NCBI GenBank assembly: GCA_016758965.1
Contig: JAEPRB010000020.1
Span: 186,168-250,167, forward strand
From: Circinella minor
Lineage: Eukaryota; Mucoromycota; Mucoromycetes; Mucorales; Lichtheimiaceae
Direction of reading: 5' to 3'
DNA length: 64,000 bases
A program made the translations under genes and the position numbers. Below, piece after piece: positions 47,577-60,253 of the stretch; the stretch's first letter is position 1; the number at the start of each line of letters is the position of its first letter. Under the pieces are notes generated by a model that did no database searches, was not told where the DNA came from, and was given only the letters and a program-made list of their open reading frames with translations.

Positions 47577-49479
47577 TCGCACAATGTAGAACTGGTTTCA
47601 AAATCACCTTTTTATATGATGTGTGCCCGTTACCAAAAGGAAAGGAAAGGAAAGGAAAGGGTGACGGGAGGATACAAAAAAAAAAGTGAAACGGGTGCAA
47701 AAAGGTACTTTTAGAAGTTCTCAACACACCACTTTATAATCAAACAACAACTCCGCTTTATTACTTGTTATTATTAAAACTTTCTTTAGAATAAATATCT
47801 TTCTCTTTTCTTTGTTCATATCTCTCTCTCTTTATTAACTTATTTCTATAGCTATCGATTGTTAGCATTAATTATTTTAATATTCATTCTTATTGGAAAA
47901 CAATAAAATTTATTATCCAGAATTTAACCAAAAAGATAATATTACCTCCATCGTCAAAAAAAAAAAAAAAAATACACATTAAATAAGTGAATGTAGCACA
48001 TACACTGATATATTATATTATCATCTATAGTAATATTACCATAATGAATTCTATAATATTTCGTGTAAACTATTAGGCAATTCATTCTTCATCCCATTCT
48101 CACATTAAATTATATTGTTTAATATCGTTGCTCAAAACAGCATTATAAGAAATAGAAAAACTATAATAGCATGATAGACATATGCCAGTTATAATCTCTA
48201 ATTGTATGGTATCTATTATTACTTACAGATTGTTACCAAAGTTTGACTTGTATTTAAAAAAGGTTCATAATTTATATATGCTAAAGAGAGCAATAAAAAA
48301 ATCAGTCAACCATTTAATTAACCGTTCTGTTTTCATTATTCTTTAAATTTCATTTCAAAATAGTATCATTCAAGTTTCGAGAACCACTGGAACAAAAATT
48401 ATTTTTAGTGGCAGTAGTACTTATACAGAAAAAGTCGAATTGTCGCGCCCATCACTTTGTTAAAATACTATTAGCGTTGCGGTTTTTAAAGAAGGTATCA
48501 CAAATTTAATGCAAAAGCATCCAATATTATATCATAAAAAGTGAAAGCTTTTATACAATCCGTCCATATTATCATTATAATATGTTAGATAGAAGATCAA
48601 TAAAAGAAAAACTTACTTTATTGTACAACAATGAAGAAAAATAATGGCTTTGTCAACTTCCTCTCTTCTTTATTTTGCTCCTGCATTTCAAGAACTCAAT
48701 TTCATCAACCGTACATACACAAAATCTTCTTCCTATTTCCTTTTATACTCTGTTACACCAACAATATGCTATCAAAAGAAAAACCTACAAAACGAATAGT
48801 ATAACCACCAATCTACTCATCTCCTTCCAAAATGTTCAGTAAATATCTCTATTAGCAGAAGTCGTTTTAGTCAATGCGTAACAAAAAAGAAATCATAAGA
48901 ACACTAATGGCCAGGAGAAATATAAAAAGTGCTGGATTGAAAATCATAGAAGAAGCCGAATACGTATCTAACTACCTTATGAGTATGATAAGACAGATGA
49001 TTTTCAACGTCTTTTTATTTAGTGTTTATAGTGTATATGTGAGCAAGAAGCTGAATAAAAAAAATTGCTAGTGTTTCCCTGTATGTATAACGCTCTTGTG
49101 AGCATGAGGATATGTTATGATCTATTTACTTTATAACTAAATATTATAGTCTTGCTAAATAGCCTACTTCGTTTCAGAGTATGTCGCAAAATATTGTTCT
49201 TAACTTACATATGCTTCTTGTATAATATATTATTTTGACAAAATAATCGTGAGTTAAATTAAAGAATTCAACACAATCATATAATGTATTAGGTTCATGC
49301 GCATCGCACCAATTGTCAAGTTATACTTATCTATGCAGTCAATGAAGCATTTTTATATAAAGAGGGTGTGACAAGATACATTAGGATTCAGTACAGACTG
49401 GTTTTTATTTGGTTCAGGAGTCTCTTCTTAGTAGCTACTAATGGAAACTAATTCTGACGATAGATAAAGAATGATGTCT
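47577..49479. other. Intergenic, gene-poor
   Basis: (AAAGG)5 lies at 47636-47660, about 60 bp upstream of the CYSTM start, and reads as CCTTT repeats on its coding strand. The rest is A/T-rich. An open segment at 48874-49071 (MRNKKEIIRTLMARRN) has no family and no supporting signals. Confidence 0.4.
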
Positions 49480-49805
49480 TGAAAATTGTTGATACCTCTC
49501 AAGCAGGGTTAAAGGTATTAAGATTTTGTTTAGCGTAAAAATTGTTGATACCTCTCAAGCAAGGTTAGGGGTATCATGATTTTATCGGTATGAGAATTGT
49601 TGATACCTCTCAAGCAGGATTAAAGGTATCAAGATTTTGTGGTGTGAAAATACACCGATACCTCTTAAGCGGGGCTAGGGGTATCACGATTTTGTCAACA
49701 AGAAAATTACTGATACCTCTTAAGCAGAGTTAGAGGTATCACGATTTTGTCAGTATGGAAATTATTAATACATCTCAAGCAGGGTTAGAGGGATCAAAAT
49801 TTTTA
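49480..49805. repeat. Six tandem 55-bp units, each with an inverted repeat
   Basis: Units begin with GATACCTCT at 49491, 49547, 49602, 49657 and 49712, with a diverged sixth (AATACATCT) at 49767; the period is 55, with one 56. Each unit has a right arm facing the left one: AGAGGTATC (unit 5, exact), AGGGGTATC (2 and 4), AAAGGTATC or AAAGGTATT (3 and 1). Arms are 9 bp with an 11-base loop beginning with CAAGC or TAAGC. After the hairpin each unit carries a shared GATTTTGT. No reading frame crosses the array. Confidence 0.9.
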
Positions 49806-52800
49806 TATCGTCGAGTATATTTTTATAGCTTTTCTTTGGATTGATTACATTATTATATATTCTATGAAATTAAATACTTACGTTTATTGTTTTTTTTTCT
49901 TCAGAATGTTTTTGGTTATTTTATTGGACGCTGAAAATATAATCACACTAGTAAAACAAAAGCTGAACTCACCTTCCAAGAATTAGAAACCTTATATCAG
50001 TCGATTTAAATACTTTTAGCTTTTTTTTATTGGATATGATTTTTTTTTTTGTGTGAGACAGATTATAATGCCTTTATAAAGAGATGTGATCACGTAAATC
50101 AGACAAAGATAACCATCTTATTTTAGCGTGGAAACAAGATAAATGAAATGGACAGGACATTGGTATTGAGGGTAATGTTGTCGTAAAATTTCTGCAGCAT
50201 AAATCACGAAGAAAATTCGAAATCTATTAGTACAATAAGTTAAGTGTCGAAAAATAACCGACATGAAACGTGCATGTACGTGTTGTCACACCCATCCGGA
50301 GTCTGTCTCAAAAAAGTAAATTAATCTGATCGCAAATGTTGTATCAATGCATCCAACCATAGACTATCTCACGCCACTCTACTTAATCTCATAAGTACAA
50401 CTATGAACCCTAACAACATCATTCGTTTGTTTCGAGAAAATTCCAGGTTAGCAATATCTCACCACTCTTTTTGCTATTTCTTCGGTTCGCTGTAAACTTT
50501 AATAATTAATCGTCGATAACTACTACGTACTTTATTTTCAATTCTTGAAAATAGAACTAAACATAGTATAAGATGGTAATTATTCTGGTAGTTGTTTTTA
50601 TAATAAAAAAGGTCATCTAGTGAATTCATAATTACGTACCAAATAAATAAACTGCACACATTAAAAAATAACACCATCTTAGTGATAAAGGTCTTCCGTG
50701 CATAATGATTTTCTCATATAAAAAGTGGAGCCGCGGGTACTACTGTCATAGAACGATTCCGTTATTATCCATGAAAAATGTTGAACCAAGCATTTTAGAT
50801 GATCAAACAAAGATAAACACACATTACCCTTAGATAATACTATATACCGTAGTGGGCTATCATAATAGCAAAAAGTATATGAAAGCTTACAATAAGAAAA
50901 GAGGTCACCAGCATGTGGATAAATATAGTAGAAGAGATAAAAAAAATCTTCACTAATAAAATAAGTACTGTTGTTCTTTGTCAATCTGCTCATACTTTTT
51001 TTAGAAAAACTATCACATACGCGCTATTAAGTATTGCGCAAACTTCATATAAATAATTGGAGTACATAAATCAATCATTTTGCATAATCTATTAGTTTTT
51101 TATACTTCTTCTATAATTTACATATTTAGCTCTCTTCTAATTTTCTATTATTATTGAATATACCGAAATGCTGATAAAAAAAACTATTATAATTTGTTCC
51201 TCTGGCTTTCGCTCTAGTACATGTTGATAATGATATTAAATATATATAAACATGTCAATCTATAATAGGTCTTCTCCTCCCTCAGCATGCTATTCCGAAA
51301 ATATATAAAGTCTTGCTTTTTCTACTATAAAAAAACACTACTTGTGTAACGTGACAATCAGGTATTTATTACCAGACTATCAAAAAGAAAAATAGTTTAT
51401 TCTTTTCTTTTTTAAAACAAAGCATACGAACAGTACCGTGGGAGAATCGCTTATTCGTCAGCTCACCAGAACATAAAGGAGGTTTTCTTAAAGATTTGGG
51501 TTAGAAAAAAAAAGATGCCACGTTACCAAGTAAAAGATTATATATTTATATAGATACACTATGCAGTATATGATGGGGCCGTGTAAAAAAATGTGGGGTA
51601 AAAAAAATCAGAGCAAAAGGAAAGTCTTCATTGAAAGATTTTATTCCCACGTTTCCCGTCCAATCACTCATCCACTTTCTTAGCTCTTATTAAAGTTTTA
51701 ATTATAACGTTACAAAAATAAAAAGGTTGAGCCCTGAATTGTTATGCTCATTGTTCTACGTACGGGAATTTTCTCAGTGTTCTATTATATTATATTATTA
51801 ATTTTTTCACTTCTTTACATCCCAAACCGTTGTAAGTGGGAAAAATAATAAAAATAAGAGGAATGAAAGTAAGGATGTTGTATTGAAGAGAGGAATAATT
51901 AATGCCTGCAAATTTGTTATTACTATGATGTTATTGCCCATTTTATCTAACTATATTTAAAAATCATTCTTATTTTTATCTTCATGGAGCAGTCGGAAAT
52001 AATAGAAGCAAATTATCTATCATCCTATAAATCGTTATCTTTTTCTGTGTTATTCTATTATATTGTGTGAACATTGTTGATTATGAGTAAATAAAAATGA
52101 TACCTTAAGAAAAGTTTAGGAATAGCTTATGAATATCCAAACAAGATCAATCATTATAGACTGAAACGATCGGTCCAGTTCAATCCACATACTGAAAAAA
52201 AATATGATATTATCATCATTATCATTATTAGATGAGGTTTTACTATTTATTAATCTTTTGGCATATATTACAGATCATTGAAACAAAAAATTGAATCGGA
52301 TAAACTTGATTTTCTAATGCTGATACTATAAAGTGATAAAGGTGGTAGCCGGATAAATCTAAGTGATAACGATGACCAACATAAAATTTTTTTTATCTAA
52401 ATCGCTGACAAAGTGAATTTCATAAGGATCCGCCGGTATGTTAAAAAAAGGCTCTAGCATTTACTCTCAGCATTATATATAATGCTACCCGTCTCGTTCT
52501 TAACGTCATAGATGGTAAGACAAAAACTTAATAGATCAGCAAGCAGTCCTTTATCATCTGTGTTTTATATATAAACTTTCTCTTTTATGTTAATGCGGCT
52601 TAACCTTTAGTCATCACCATCCATTTACTTACCTGTTTTTCAATTTATATTTATTAAGCATATGTTTCTTGGCAGCTTATCAGTAAAACGTTATTTTATT
52701 ATCTCACCTATAAAGTTTTTTTCTAAAAATGAAATTTTCATGGGGTCAAAAATACGGAATCAACAAAATTTTATTTTATTTTACTCATTATTATTATTCT

Positions 52801-53489
52801 GCATGTAGCTTACATGATGAATGATCAACGATAGAGGATATAACATTGAAACATGATAATAACTATGTTATTAGTAGCCATTTGGTTTGCCTTCTCTACA
52901 CCCCCAAAAAAAACTTTTCATAGTGTATGACAAGAAAAAAAAAAGCTGTCTGAATATGAATTATATAATTTTTTTTTTTTTTGGCGGGTATCTTAACGAT
53001 TTTCTCGGGTCCCATGCATCAACACTCCAAATTAGATATACTTCTCCTTAATTTTTCTATAGTAATCTATACACATTAACAATGGCTGTACAAAAAAGAG
53101 GCCATTTTTTCAAATGGAATTATTTTTTTTTCAATACTTATTTAGTCATGTGAATTAAACTATGTGTGAACAAAGTCTTTTCTTTGATGAGGGTATCAGG
53201 GCCGGGTGTTTTTGGAAAATTAAAAAAAACTGTCATACACATAAAAGTTTTATTTTTCGCATGGATCCGATCCACTTTTGGATAGGTAGAGCATAAATGC
53301 AACATATCTAGGCTTTTTTTTTATTATCTATATATTAAGAGAAAGGCATAGAACCACCACAAATATAACAGCAAAATGGTGTATGCTTTTTTTGGAAATA
53401 ATTGGGATATTTTTCTTTATTTTACTTATTAATATTGATATTATTTATAATTTATTGGGCATACAAATATATATATATATATATATAGT
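49806..53489. other. Long gene-poor stretch
   Basis: About 3.7 kb without a supported gene. The longest open segment (50993-50679, minus, 104 codons) is Phe/Tyr/Ser-rich and has no recognisable family. A (TA)n run at about 53468-53487 abuts the stop codon of the bHLH gene. Confidence 0.4.
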
Positions 53490-55325
53490 TTATTGTTTAT
53501 GATTGTGATTATGATTATGAAGTAGTTCGAGTTTTGAACGGCTTAATAACGCATTGTTCTCTTGATGAGCTTGATGAAATTCATCGTCTGCTGGGATATT
53601 GAAACTTGGGGCAGTATCGGAAGAATTCGGATTAGTAGGTGTAATGGTTGTTGTGGTAATAAGCGCTTTATCCCAATCAGCTGTACTTGCTGGTACAACT
53701 AAGGCTGGAGTTGAGGATGAGGATGAGCGGTGATGATGATGATGATGATTATGACGATTATGGTCTTGATGGTGAGAAGAAGAAGAAGAAGAACTAGATG
53801 TAGTATATGTAGATGTAGTAGCAGAAGGAGAGCTTGTAGTAGAGCTGGAAGAAGGGATGTTTATGCCGTTATGTACAGAAGATGAAAAATGATGCAAATG
53901 CTGTTGTTGGTTGTTATGATGAATGCTATGGATATTATGCTGATAATGATGAGTTTGTTGTTGTTGTTGAATATGCTGTTCTTCCGAAGAAGGGATTGAA
54001 ATGGAATCATAACGACGTAACATAGAAGTTTTTTTCTTTTCTTGTTGAAGTCGTTCATAAAGTGAACTTGGAGTTGAATTAGAAGAAGAAGGTTCGGATG
54101 AAGATGGAATAGACATGGATGGAATATTATGTTTTGCCAAGAGTTCTTGTTGTACGCGAAATTGATTTTGTAATAATTCCAATTGTTTTTGTTGTTGGTT
54201 TTTATGTAACATTAAAGCAGCAGTCATAGCATTATCACTTGCACGCCGTCTTTGTTGTTGTCCTTGATTATGATGATGGCTGATACTCCCGGTAGTGATG
54301 GTATTACGACGTGCTCCTGTACCAGTAGAGGACCACGGGCTATGTTGGATATCATTGTTGTTGGTAGGTGTATTCAAAGTTCCCATACGACGTTTGACTT
54401 CGACACGCATATGTAAAGAGCCGATTTTCTCACGCAAATTTCGGTTACGTTTTTCAAGATGTCGAATATATTCAACAGCTTTAAACAATATGGTCGATTT
54501 TGAATTGTTAATATTCTTGAGGGTAGGAATAATGTCGGTCATGTCCTTGAAACCATTACGAATGGTATTCCGACGTTTTTGTTCAGAAGCAATGTGGTTT
54601 GCCCGTTTCTCTTCTTCAGTTAAAAGTTCACGACTTGCAATGATTTGACTCATTGTAGGAGAAGTAGGTACAGTAGTAGTACAAGCCTTAAATCGTTTTT
54701 CATCTCCAAAAATATCTTCCTCGGAGAACGATGCAATTGATGATGCACGACGTCTTTTAGTTAATAAGGGTTGAGGATTATAGACCATTCCAGGCGAAGC
54801 AGGTATCGTCACATGTTTACATTGTGAAAGCGTTGAATTCTATTGTTATAACAGTAATAATAAAGTTAGACAAAAGAAAAACAGATCATGGGAATCAACG
54901 AGAAAAAAAAAAGGTACACGGGCCCCCTTATCTCTTTATTTTGTGCATAATTATCTTTTAATAATTTTTACCTTTTCAAACCCACTATTATCGACTAAAT
55001 ACGTTGCCTTTTGATTATCATTATCATCATGGGGGATTTGAATGGCCATAAAATCTAAATATATTAAGACGGGGGGTAAAAAGGTAAAATGAGTCATTTT
55101 TGCTTATGCACATAATATAGCTAATCAATAATATGTATATATTCGAAATCAATTGATCGTCTTTCTTTTCTTTTTACCTTCATATGGTCCTAGTTCTTGC
55201 ATCATAGGTGAATCAGCGTCACAAACACTCGATCCAGAATATAAAGAAGGTGGTTGATCTGTCGAGCTAGTAGTGCTAGTGACGCTTTCAGGTTTTTGAG
55301 GAATAATAATAGTTTCGTAATCCAT
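53490..55325 (-). CDS. bHLH transcription factor with His/Ser-rich C-terminus
   Basis: Minus-strand exons 55325-55178, 55054-54972 and 54839-53490 give 526 residues. At about residues 150-205 lies a basic helix-loop-helix: EEKRANHIASEQKRRNTIR then FKDMTDIIP and NSKSTILFKAVEYIRHLEK, continuing into a leucine-bearing helix (RNRNLREKIGSLHMRVE). The basic region H...E..R (His, Glu, Arg) is the E-box CACGTG-binding pattern of the Max/Mlx/USF and Ino4-like group. N-terminal segments are acidic and Ser/Thr-rich. The C-terminal 300 residues are Gln, His and Ser homopolymers, including a long His run near the end. A role in lipid or sugar metabolism gene control is typical of fungal relatives but not shown here. 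Confidence 0.87.
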
Positions 55326-57099
55326 TGATTTCAAATATAAAAAAAAAAGTAAAGAGATAATCGTTCAAAGGATGGCAACGCGAATTAGAGGAAAAAAAGT
55401 TGGTTTGTTGTTTTAGAATTTGTTATTTTATAGTATCGAAAAAAGCAATGGTCAATGCATTGAACTTTTTTTTATTATTATTTGAATATTTGAAATATAT
55501 AAAATAAATAACAAAGTTAAAAAAATGAACAAAAAAAAAGAAGAAAGGAAAAGAAGTATATTTATTCGAGCTCAAAATGCTTTTTATATATACGCTGATC
55601 TGATGGCGACGATGATGATGAAGAGACTGTGGCAACTCCGCGGGATGGTGTTGGCCCCCTCCCCCTCTCTCTCCCCCCCCCCTTCTTGTCTTTTTCATCC
55701 CTCTTCATTCTAAAAAAGTATTACGCCTAAATGTTTTCCTTTTAAAATTTTGGGGGAGGGGATAGATCAAAAAGAAGAAACAGAGAGACCCTCTTATTAC
55801 ACGTTTAGACCCACCCCCAAAGGTATAAGCCCGCTAATTTTTTCTTTTGGGCTTACTCACACTCACACAAACATTTATTAGATATTCTCTATTTGGGTTC
55901 AAAAGAAAGTAAAACAAGATAACGAGAAAAAAAAATAACAAGTGGGCCCTTGGGTCCCTATTTTTTTTTTTTTTTTTACTTTCAAAAGTACTTGAGGGTT
56001 ATTGGTTAAGCCGAGACACGTAATAAAAGAAATTCCGGTGAACTTTTTTCTATAACCCGCTTTCTCCTTTTCGGCCAAGTGCAAACTCTCTTTTTACTCC
56101 ACATAACAAAACAATCAATTGTTTTTTTTTTCAATTCAAGATCCTCATAGATTTTATTAAGTGTTGCTATAAAACAAATTACATAGCCATGTTGCTAAGC
56201 AACTCACTAATAATTTTGTGCATCTGAGCCCTCTTTCTCATATACATTATTATTGTTCAAGTTTGGCTGACTCATTTAGTTTCACTAAAAATATGTATGT
56301 ATCCAAGTCCGCCTATGTAATGTGTATTCTAAATAATTGAAAACGTTTTACCCCGCAAAATATGAAGTTTTTTTTTTTTTTTTCACGTAAGATGACTTAT
56401 TATATTACGGGCTGGGTCTTTAATCGGTCTTTCTTCCAACTACATATACTCCCCCAAAAAAAATATTGTGTAAAAGAGAAAACAGTGAACTAAAAAAAAA
56501 ACTAAAGCCAAGAGGGATTTATGTATATACCAATCTATTATTATCTTGAAAACCAAGCTGGAATGATAATAACAAGGAAGTGATATACTACAGACACGAG
56601 TACCAGTCGGGTCATCTCAAGGGCAAATTATAAACTTTAAATTGACAACTTGAGATATAATGGTGAGAAAGAAAAAAAGAATCTTTACCATCCAAAAACA
56701 AAATTACCACGCGCAAATTTTTCTTAATTTTACTGCGGGAAACCAGCCAATTAAGTACTTCCGCGGAATAGATTCAATTATTCAAATTGTAAAAATAGTT
56801 ATATGGAATGGATGAGACCTTTTTTGAAATGTACCAAAGTCATTATCAACATGAAGCGGAGAGGATTTATTACATCATGTCATAATATATAATTTACAAT
56901 GTGTCAGCATATGAAGAACAAGTTTTAAGCGTAGATCGGAGGATAGATCTTGGTTTTTCTTTATTTGAATAATGGTAAAAAATAGAAAGAGAGAGCGAGA
57001 GGGAGAGAGTCAGATGGGGGCTTTAGCGCGAAAAAAAAAGAATGCGGGGTAAAATAATAATAAAAAAGAAATGAGAAGAGGGGAAAAAAATAATAAGGT
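55326..57099. other. Intergenic; bHLH promoter and RRM gene 3' flank
   Basis: A pyrimidine/G-rich block lies at about 55650-55690 (CCCCCTCTCTCTCCCCCC region), roughly 330 bp upstream of the bHLH start. Beyond this the region is A/T-rich without a supported gene. Confidence 0.45.
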
Positions 57100-58866
57100 T
57101 TAATTATCAGCCTCTGGTGTTTTTGATTTTGAGCCAGCTTCAGCACCATTGTCAGCATTGGCTCCTGCTCCTGTATCTTCATTATTATTGTCATTATCTT
57201 GTTGATGTTGTTGCTGTTGTTGAGTACGAGGCTTGAATGGATTTCCACAACGGTCTTTTCCATAATTTATTCTAAATTTACGATAATCAGGGTGAAATTT
57301 AATACTCGCCAAAGCTTTCATTGCATTTTGAATATTGGTGAAGTTGACAAAAGCGCAATTACGTTCTGGCAACGTGTTAATTAATTCGATTTCTCCATAT
57401 TGTTCAAAATCTTTGCGTAGCTTCTTTTCATCGATCCCTTCTTCCATATTACCAAGATAAATATTTCGTGAAGCACCACTTTGTACAGCCATAATAACAG
57501 CTGAATGAATGTTGGCTGGCTTTCCCCAACCGACCTTGACTCTACGTCCCTTGACGACAAGTCCATTAGTTTGTGCATGATTATATAAGGCCATAGCAGA
57601 CATAGGATCAACAAAAGTAACAAAGGCGATGTGTTTTTCGGGTAAATATCGGATTTGAAACAAGACACCACCTCGGATGGCATTACAAAGGTCTTCACAC
57701 GTTGCTTCTGGTTGAATGCTACCCAAATAGAGTGTTCGTAAAGCTGTATTATTCCCACTTGCACCACCGGCTCCTGCTGTATAACCTTGGGCTCCATATG
57801 GATCAAATCCGCGGAACTGTTGTTGAAATCCAAATCCACCATATTGATCATCTTGTCCTGCTCCATCTGGTTGCGATGATGAAGCTACTTGTTGCGATGC
57901 ATCGCCACCTACCATTTGTTGATTTGGCATAGAAGTAAATGATTGCTGAGCACAACGATCTTTTCCATAATTCACTCGTCGTTTCTTATAGTTTGGCTCA
58001 TTAGGTAATAAAGTAACTGCTTTGGTAGCTGCTGCAATAGTTGCAAAATGAACAAAAGCAATATTTTTATCACGTAAAATACGAGCTTGATCAATCATTC
58101 CATATTTAGCACAATCCATCTTTAAAGAATCTTCAGTGACCGAATCATCAATTTGGCCAATATAAACATTGCGGCTACCACCTCGCTTTAAAGCTTCTTG
58201 AACCGTATTTTCGCGTGGCGTATATTTACCCCATCCGACCTTGATTTCTTGCTTATTGATAGTTAATTTGGTAGCTAGATATTGTTGATAATATTGTTGT
58301 GCAGAAGCTGGTTCGACAAAAGTTAGGAAAGCACAGTTTTTTTCAAGAAGGAATTTTAAAGATTCCACAGCACCACAACGAACGGTATCGAATATATCAC
58401 TGGCTACAATGTCGTTTGGAACATTACCAAGGTATATGGTACGACTGATTTCGTGTTGATTGGATTGACCATTACCAGCATTCATTGTACCATAAGCAGC
58501 TGGATGTGAATATCCTCCTCCTGCACCTGATGCTCCGAACCCACCACCATTAAACATATTGGATCCAGGTACACCATATCCCATGGCTCCATACATACTA
58601 TTAGGTGATGCAAATCCTCCAAATCCATTACCCCCTGATGTGGCTGCTGCATATTGTTGATTCATCATCATAGCTGCTGTTGGATTCATTGCCTGGTATT
58701 GTGAATACATGTCACTATTAAAAAAAGATGAAATAAGTATATTGAAATATTTATTAAAAGAGTATTATTTGAATGATTTAACTTACTTGTATGACTGCTG
58801 TTGCTGTTGTGAATATCTTGGCTTCTTGTTTTGATCAGAAGAATCATATTCACTTGATCGCTTCAT
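57100..58866 (-). CDS. Four-RRM RNA-binding protein, Nrd1/Msa2-like
   Basis: Exons 58866-58787 and 58714-57100 on the minus strand give 564 residues. The 26-residue first exon is basic and Gln-rich (MKRSSEYDSSDQNKKPRY). A Gly/Ala/Tyr/Asn-rich segment precedes four RRMs near residues 119-193, 210-283, 354-428 and 446-520. Their RNP2 and RNP1 motifs are RTIYLGNV with CAFLTFVE, NVYIGQID with IAFVHFAT, RTLYLGSI with IAFVTFVD, and NIYLGNME with CAFVNFTN. They are arranged as two pairs, each pair ending in NYGKDRC. Pairing, spacing and the KVGWGK linker match the fungal Nrd1/Msa2 family, which in fission yeast binds mRNAs to delay sexual differentiation and joins stress granules. The C-terminus is acidic. 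Confidence 0.9.
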
Positions 58867-60253
58867 GTTATTGAATTACTGGTATTATTTACTGCCATCT
58901 AAATAATTTCAAGTTTATGATATTAGAGTTAGTTCCATGTTCCTTTGTCTCCCCTTTTTTTCCAGATACACAGACACCCATCTTCTCCCCTCCTTCCTCT
59001 CTTTTTCTTCCATATATAAACCCTATACACACACACGCACACAAATATAATTTTTTCTATCTCTTTCTTTTTCCACACGTCCGTTTTTTTAAAGTAAAAA
59101 ATAATAATAATAAAAATAATAAAAATAAAAAATAGAACAAAGAAAATGAATGTATGAAAAAAAGACTAACTTTTAAAAAAAAGAATAAACATATGAATAT
59201 AACAGAAAGGACCCGTGTTCCAGAAGTGTTGTTTAAAGAAAAACGCGTTAAAGGAGAAAAGTAGGAGTAGTAGATATATATGTAACGGATTGGCAAGAAA
59301 TATAAATAATAAAAAGTATATATACACACATATATATATATATATAGTAAAGAAAAAAAAAGAAGGTTAAGAAAGAATATATTGAATAATAATAACTTCT
59401 GTTAGAAAAAAAATACATTCATTTTTTTCAATTGTAATAATTGAAAAAAGATGTAGAAGCGGATCGTTATAAAAATAAAGTATATAATATATAATATATA
59501 TAATATATATAAACACAAACCCACAACAATAAAAAACGAAAACGAAAAACAAAAACGAAAGAATGAATCTCTTTGTCAGATTATATAACTTACAGTAAAA
59601 AAAAAAAAGTATTTTGATTCAATCTAAAATAAAATAAAATAAAAAGAAAAGATGTATCAATAGATAAATTACCATAGAAATACAATTTTAATAGGTTTCT
59701 TTTCTCTTACCTTCTTAGATTGAAAAAAGAATGTTAGCGTAATAGAAAAAAGAAAAAAAAATGTGTTTATATAAAAAAAAAAAGTGGAAAGAGAAATATA
59801 AGAAGTAAAAAGAGACCCAAATTTTTTTTATTGGTTGGTAATAAAAAGAGGAGTGTATATTTTTTTTATAACCTCCCCCCTTTCCCCTCCTCTCTTACTC
59901 AACTCCCCTTTTTCAATTATTGTGAATTGGAATCTTATGATAAAGTCCTTTTCTTTAACTTGTTTTTTCAATAAGAAATGTACACAGTAATGTTGTTTTA
60001 TTTCAATTTTACAATAAGAGTTGGTGATAAATGATAATAACAATAATATACTAATAATAAGTAAATATATAAATATAATAGATGATGAATAAAACATAAA
60101 AAAAAATATAAAGAAGGAATAAGAAGGAAAAGCAAATAAAGGGGAGAGTGGGTTTGGGGGAGATTGATTTACACTTTACATTAAAACAAAAAATAAAACA
60201 AAAGAAACAAAAGCAAAGAAAATTGACAACAATAATGAAAAATGAGATAATAT
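58867..60253. other. Low-complexity intergenic region
   Basis: The promoter of the RRM gene and the 3' flank of the next minus-strand gene. Very A-rich on the plus strand, with (TA)n near 59330-59346 and 59480-59510. A C/T-rich patch at 58940-59010 precedes the RRM start. No gene is seen. Confidence 0.5.

Noticed and set aside
48874..49071. 65-codon frame beginning MRNKKEIIRTLMARRN
   Set aside because: Short, isolated and with no recognisable domain or leader; compatible with chance.
49480..49805. CRISPR array
   Set aside because: The units repeat along their whole 55 bp with no unique spacers, and the genome is eukaryotic.
50679..50993. 104-codon minus-strand open frame
   Set aside because: Composition is Phe/Tyr/Ser as expected from random A/T-rich DNA; no promoter, splice context or family resemblance was seen.
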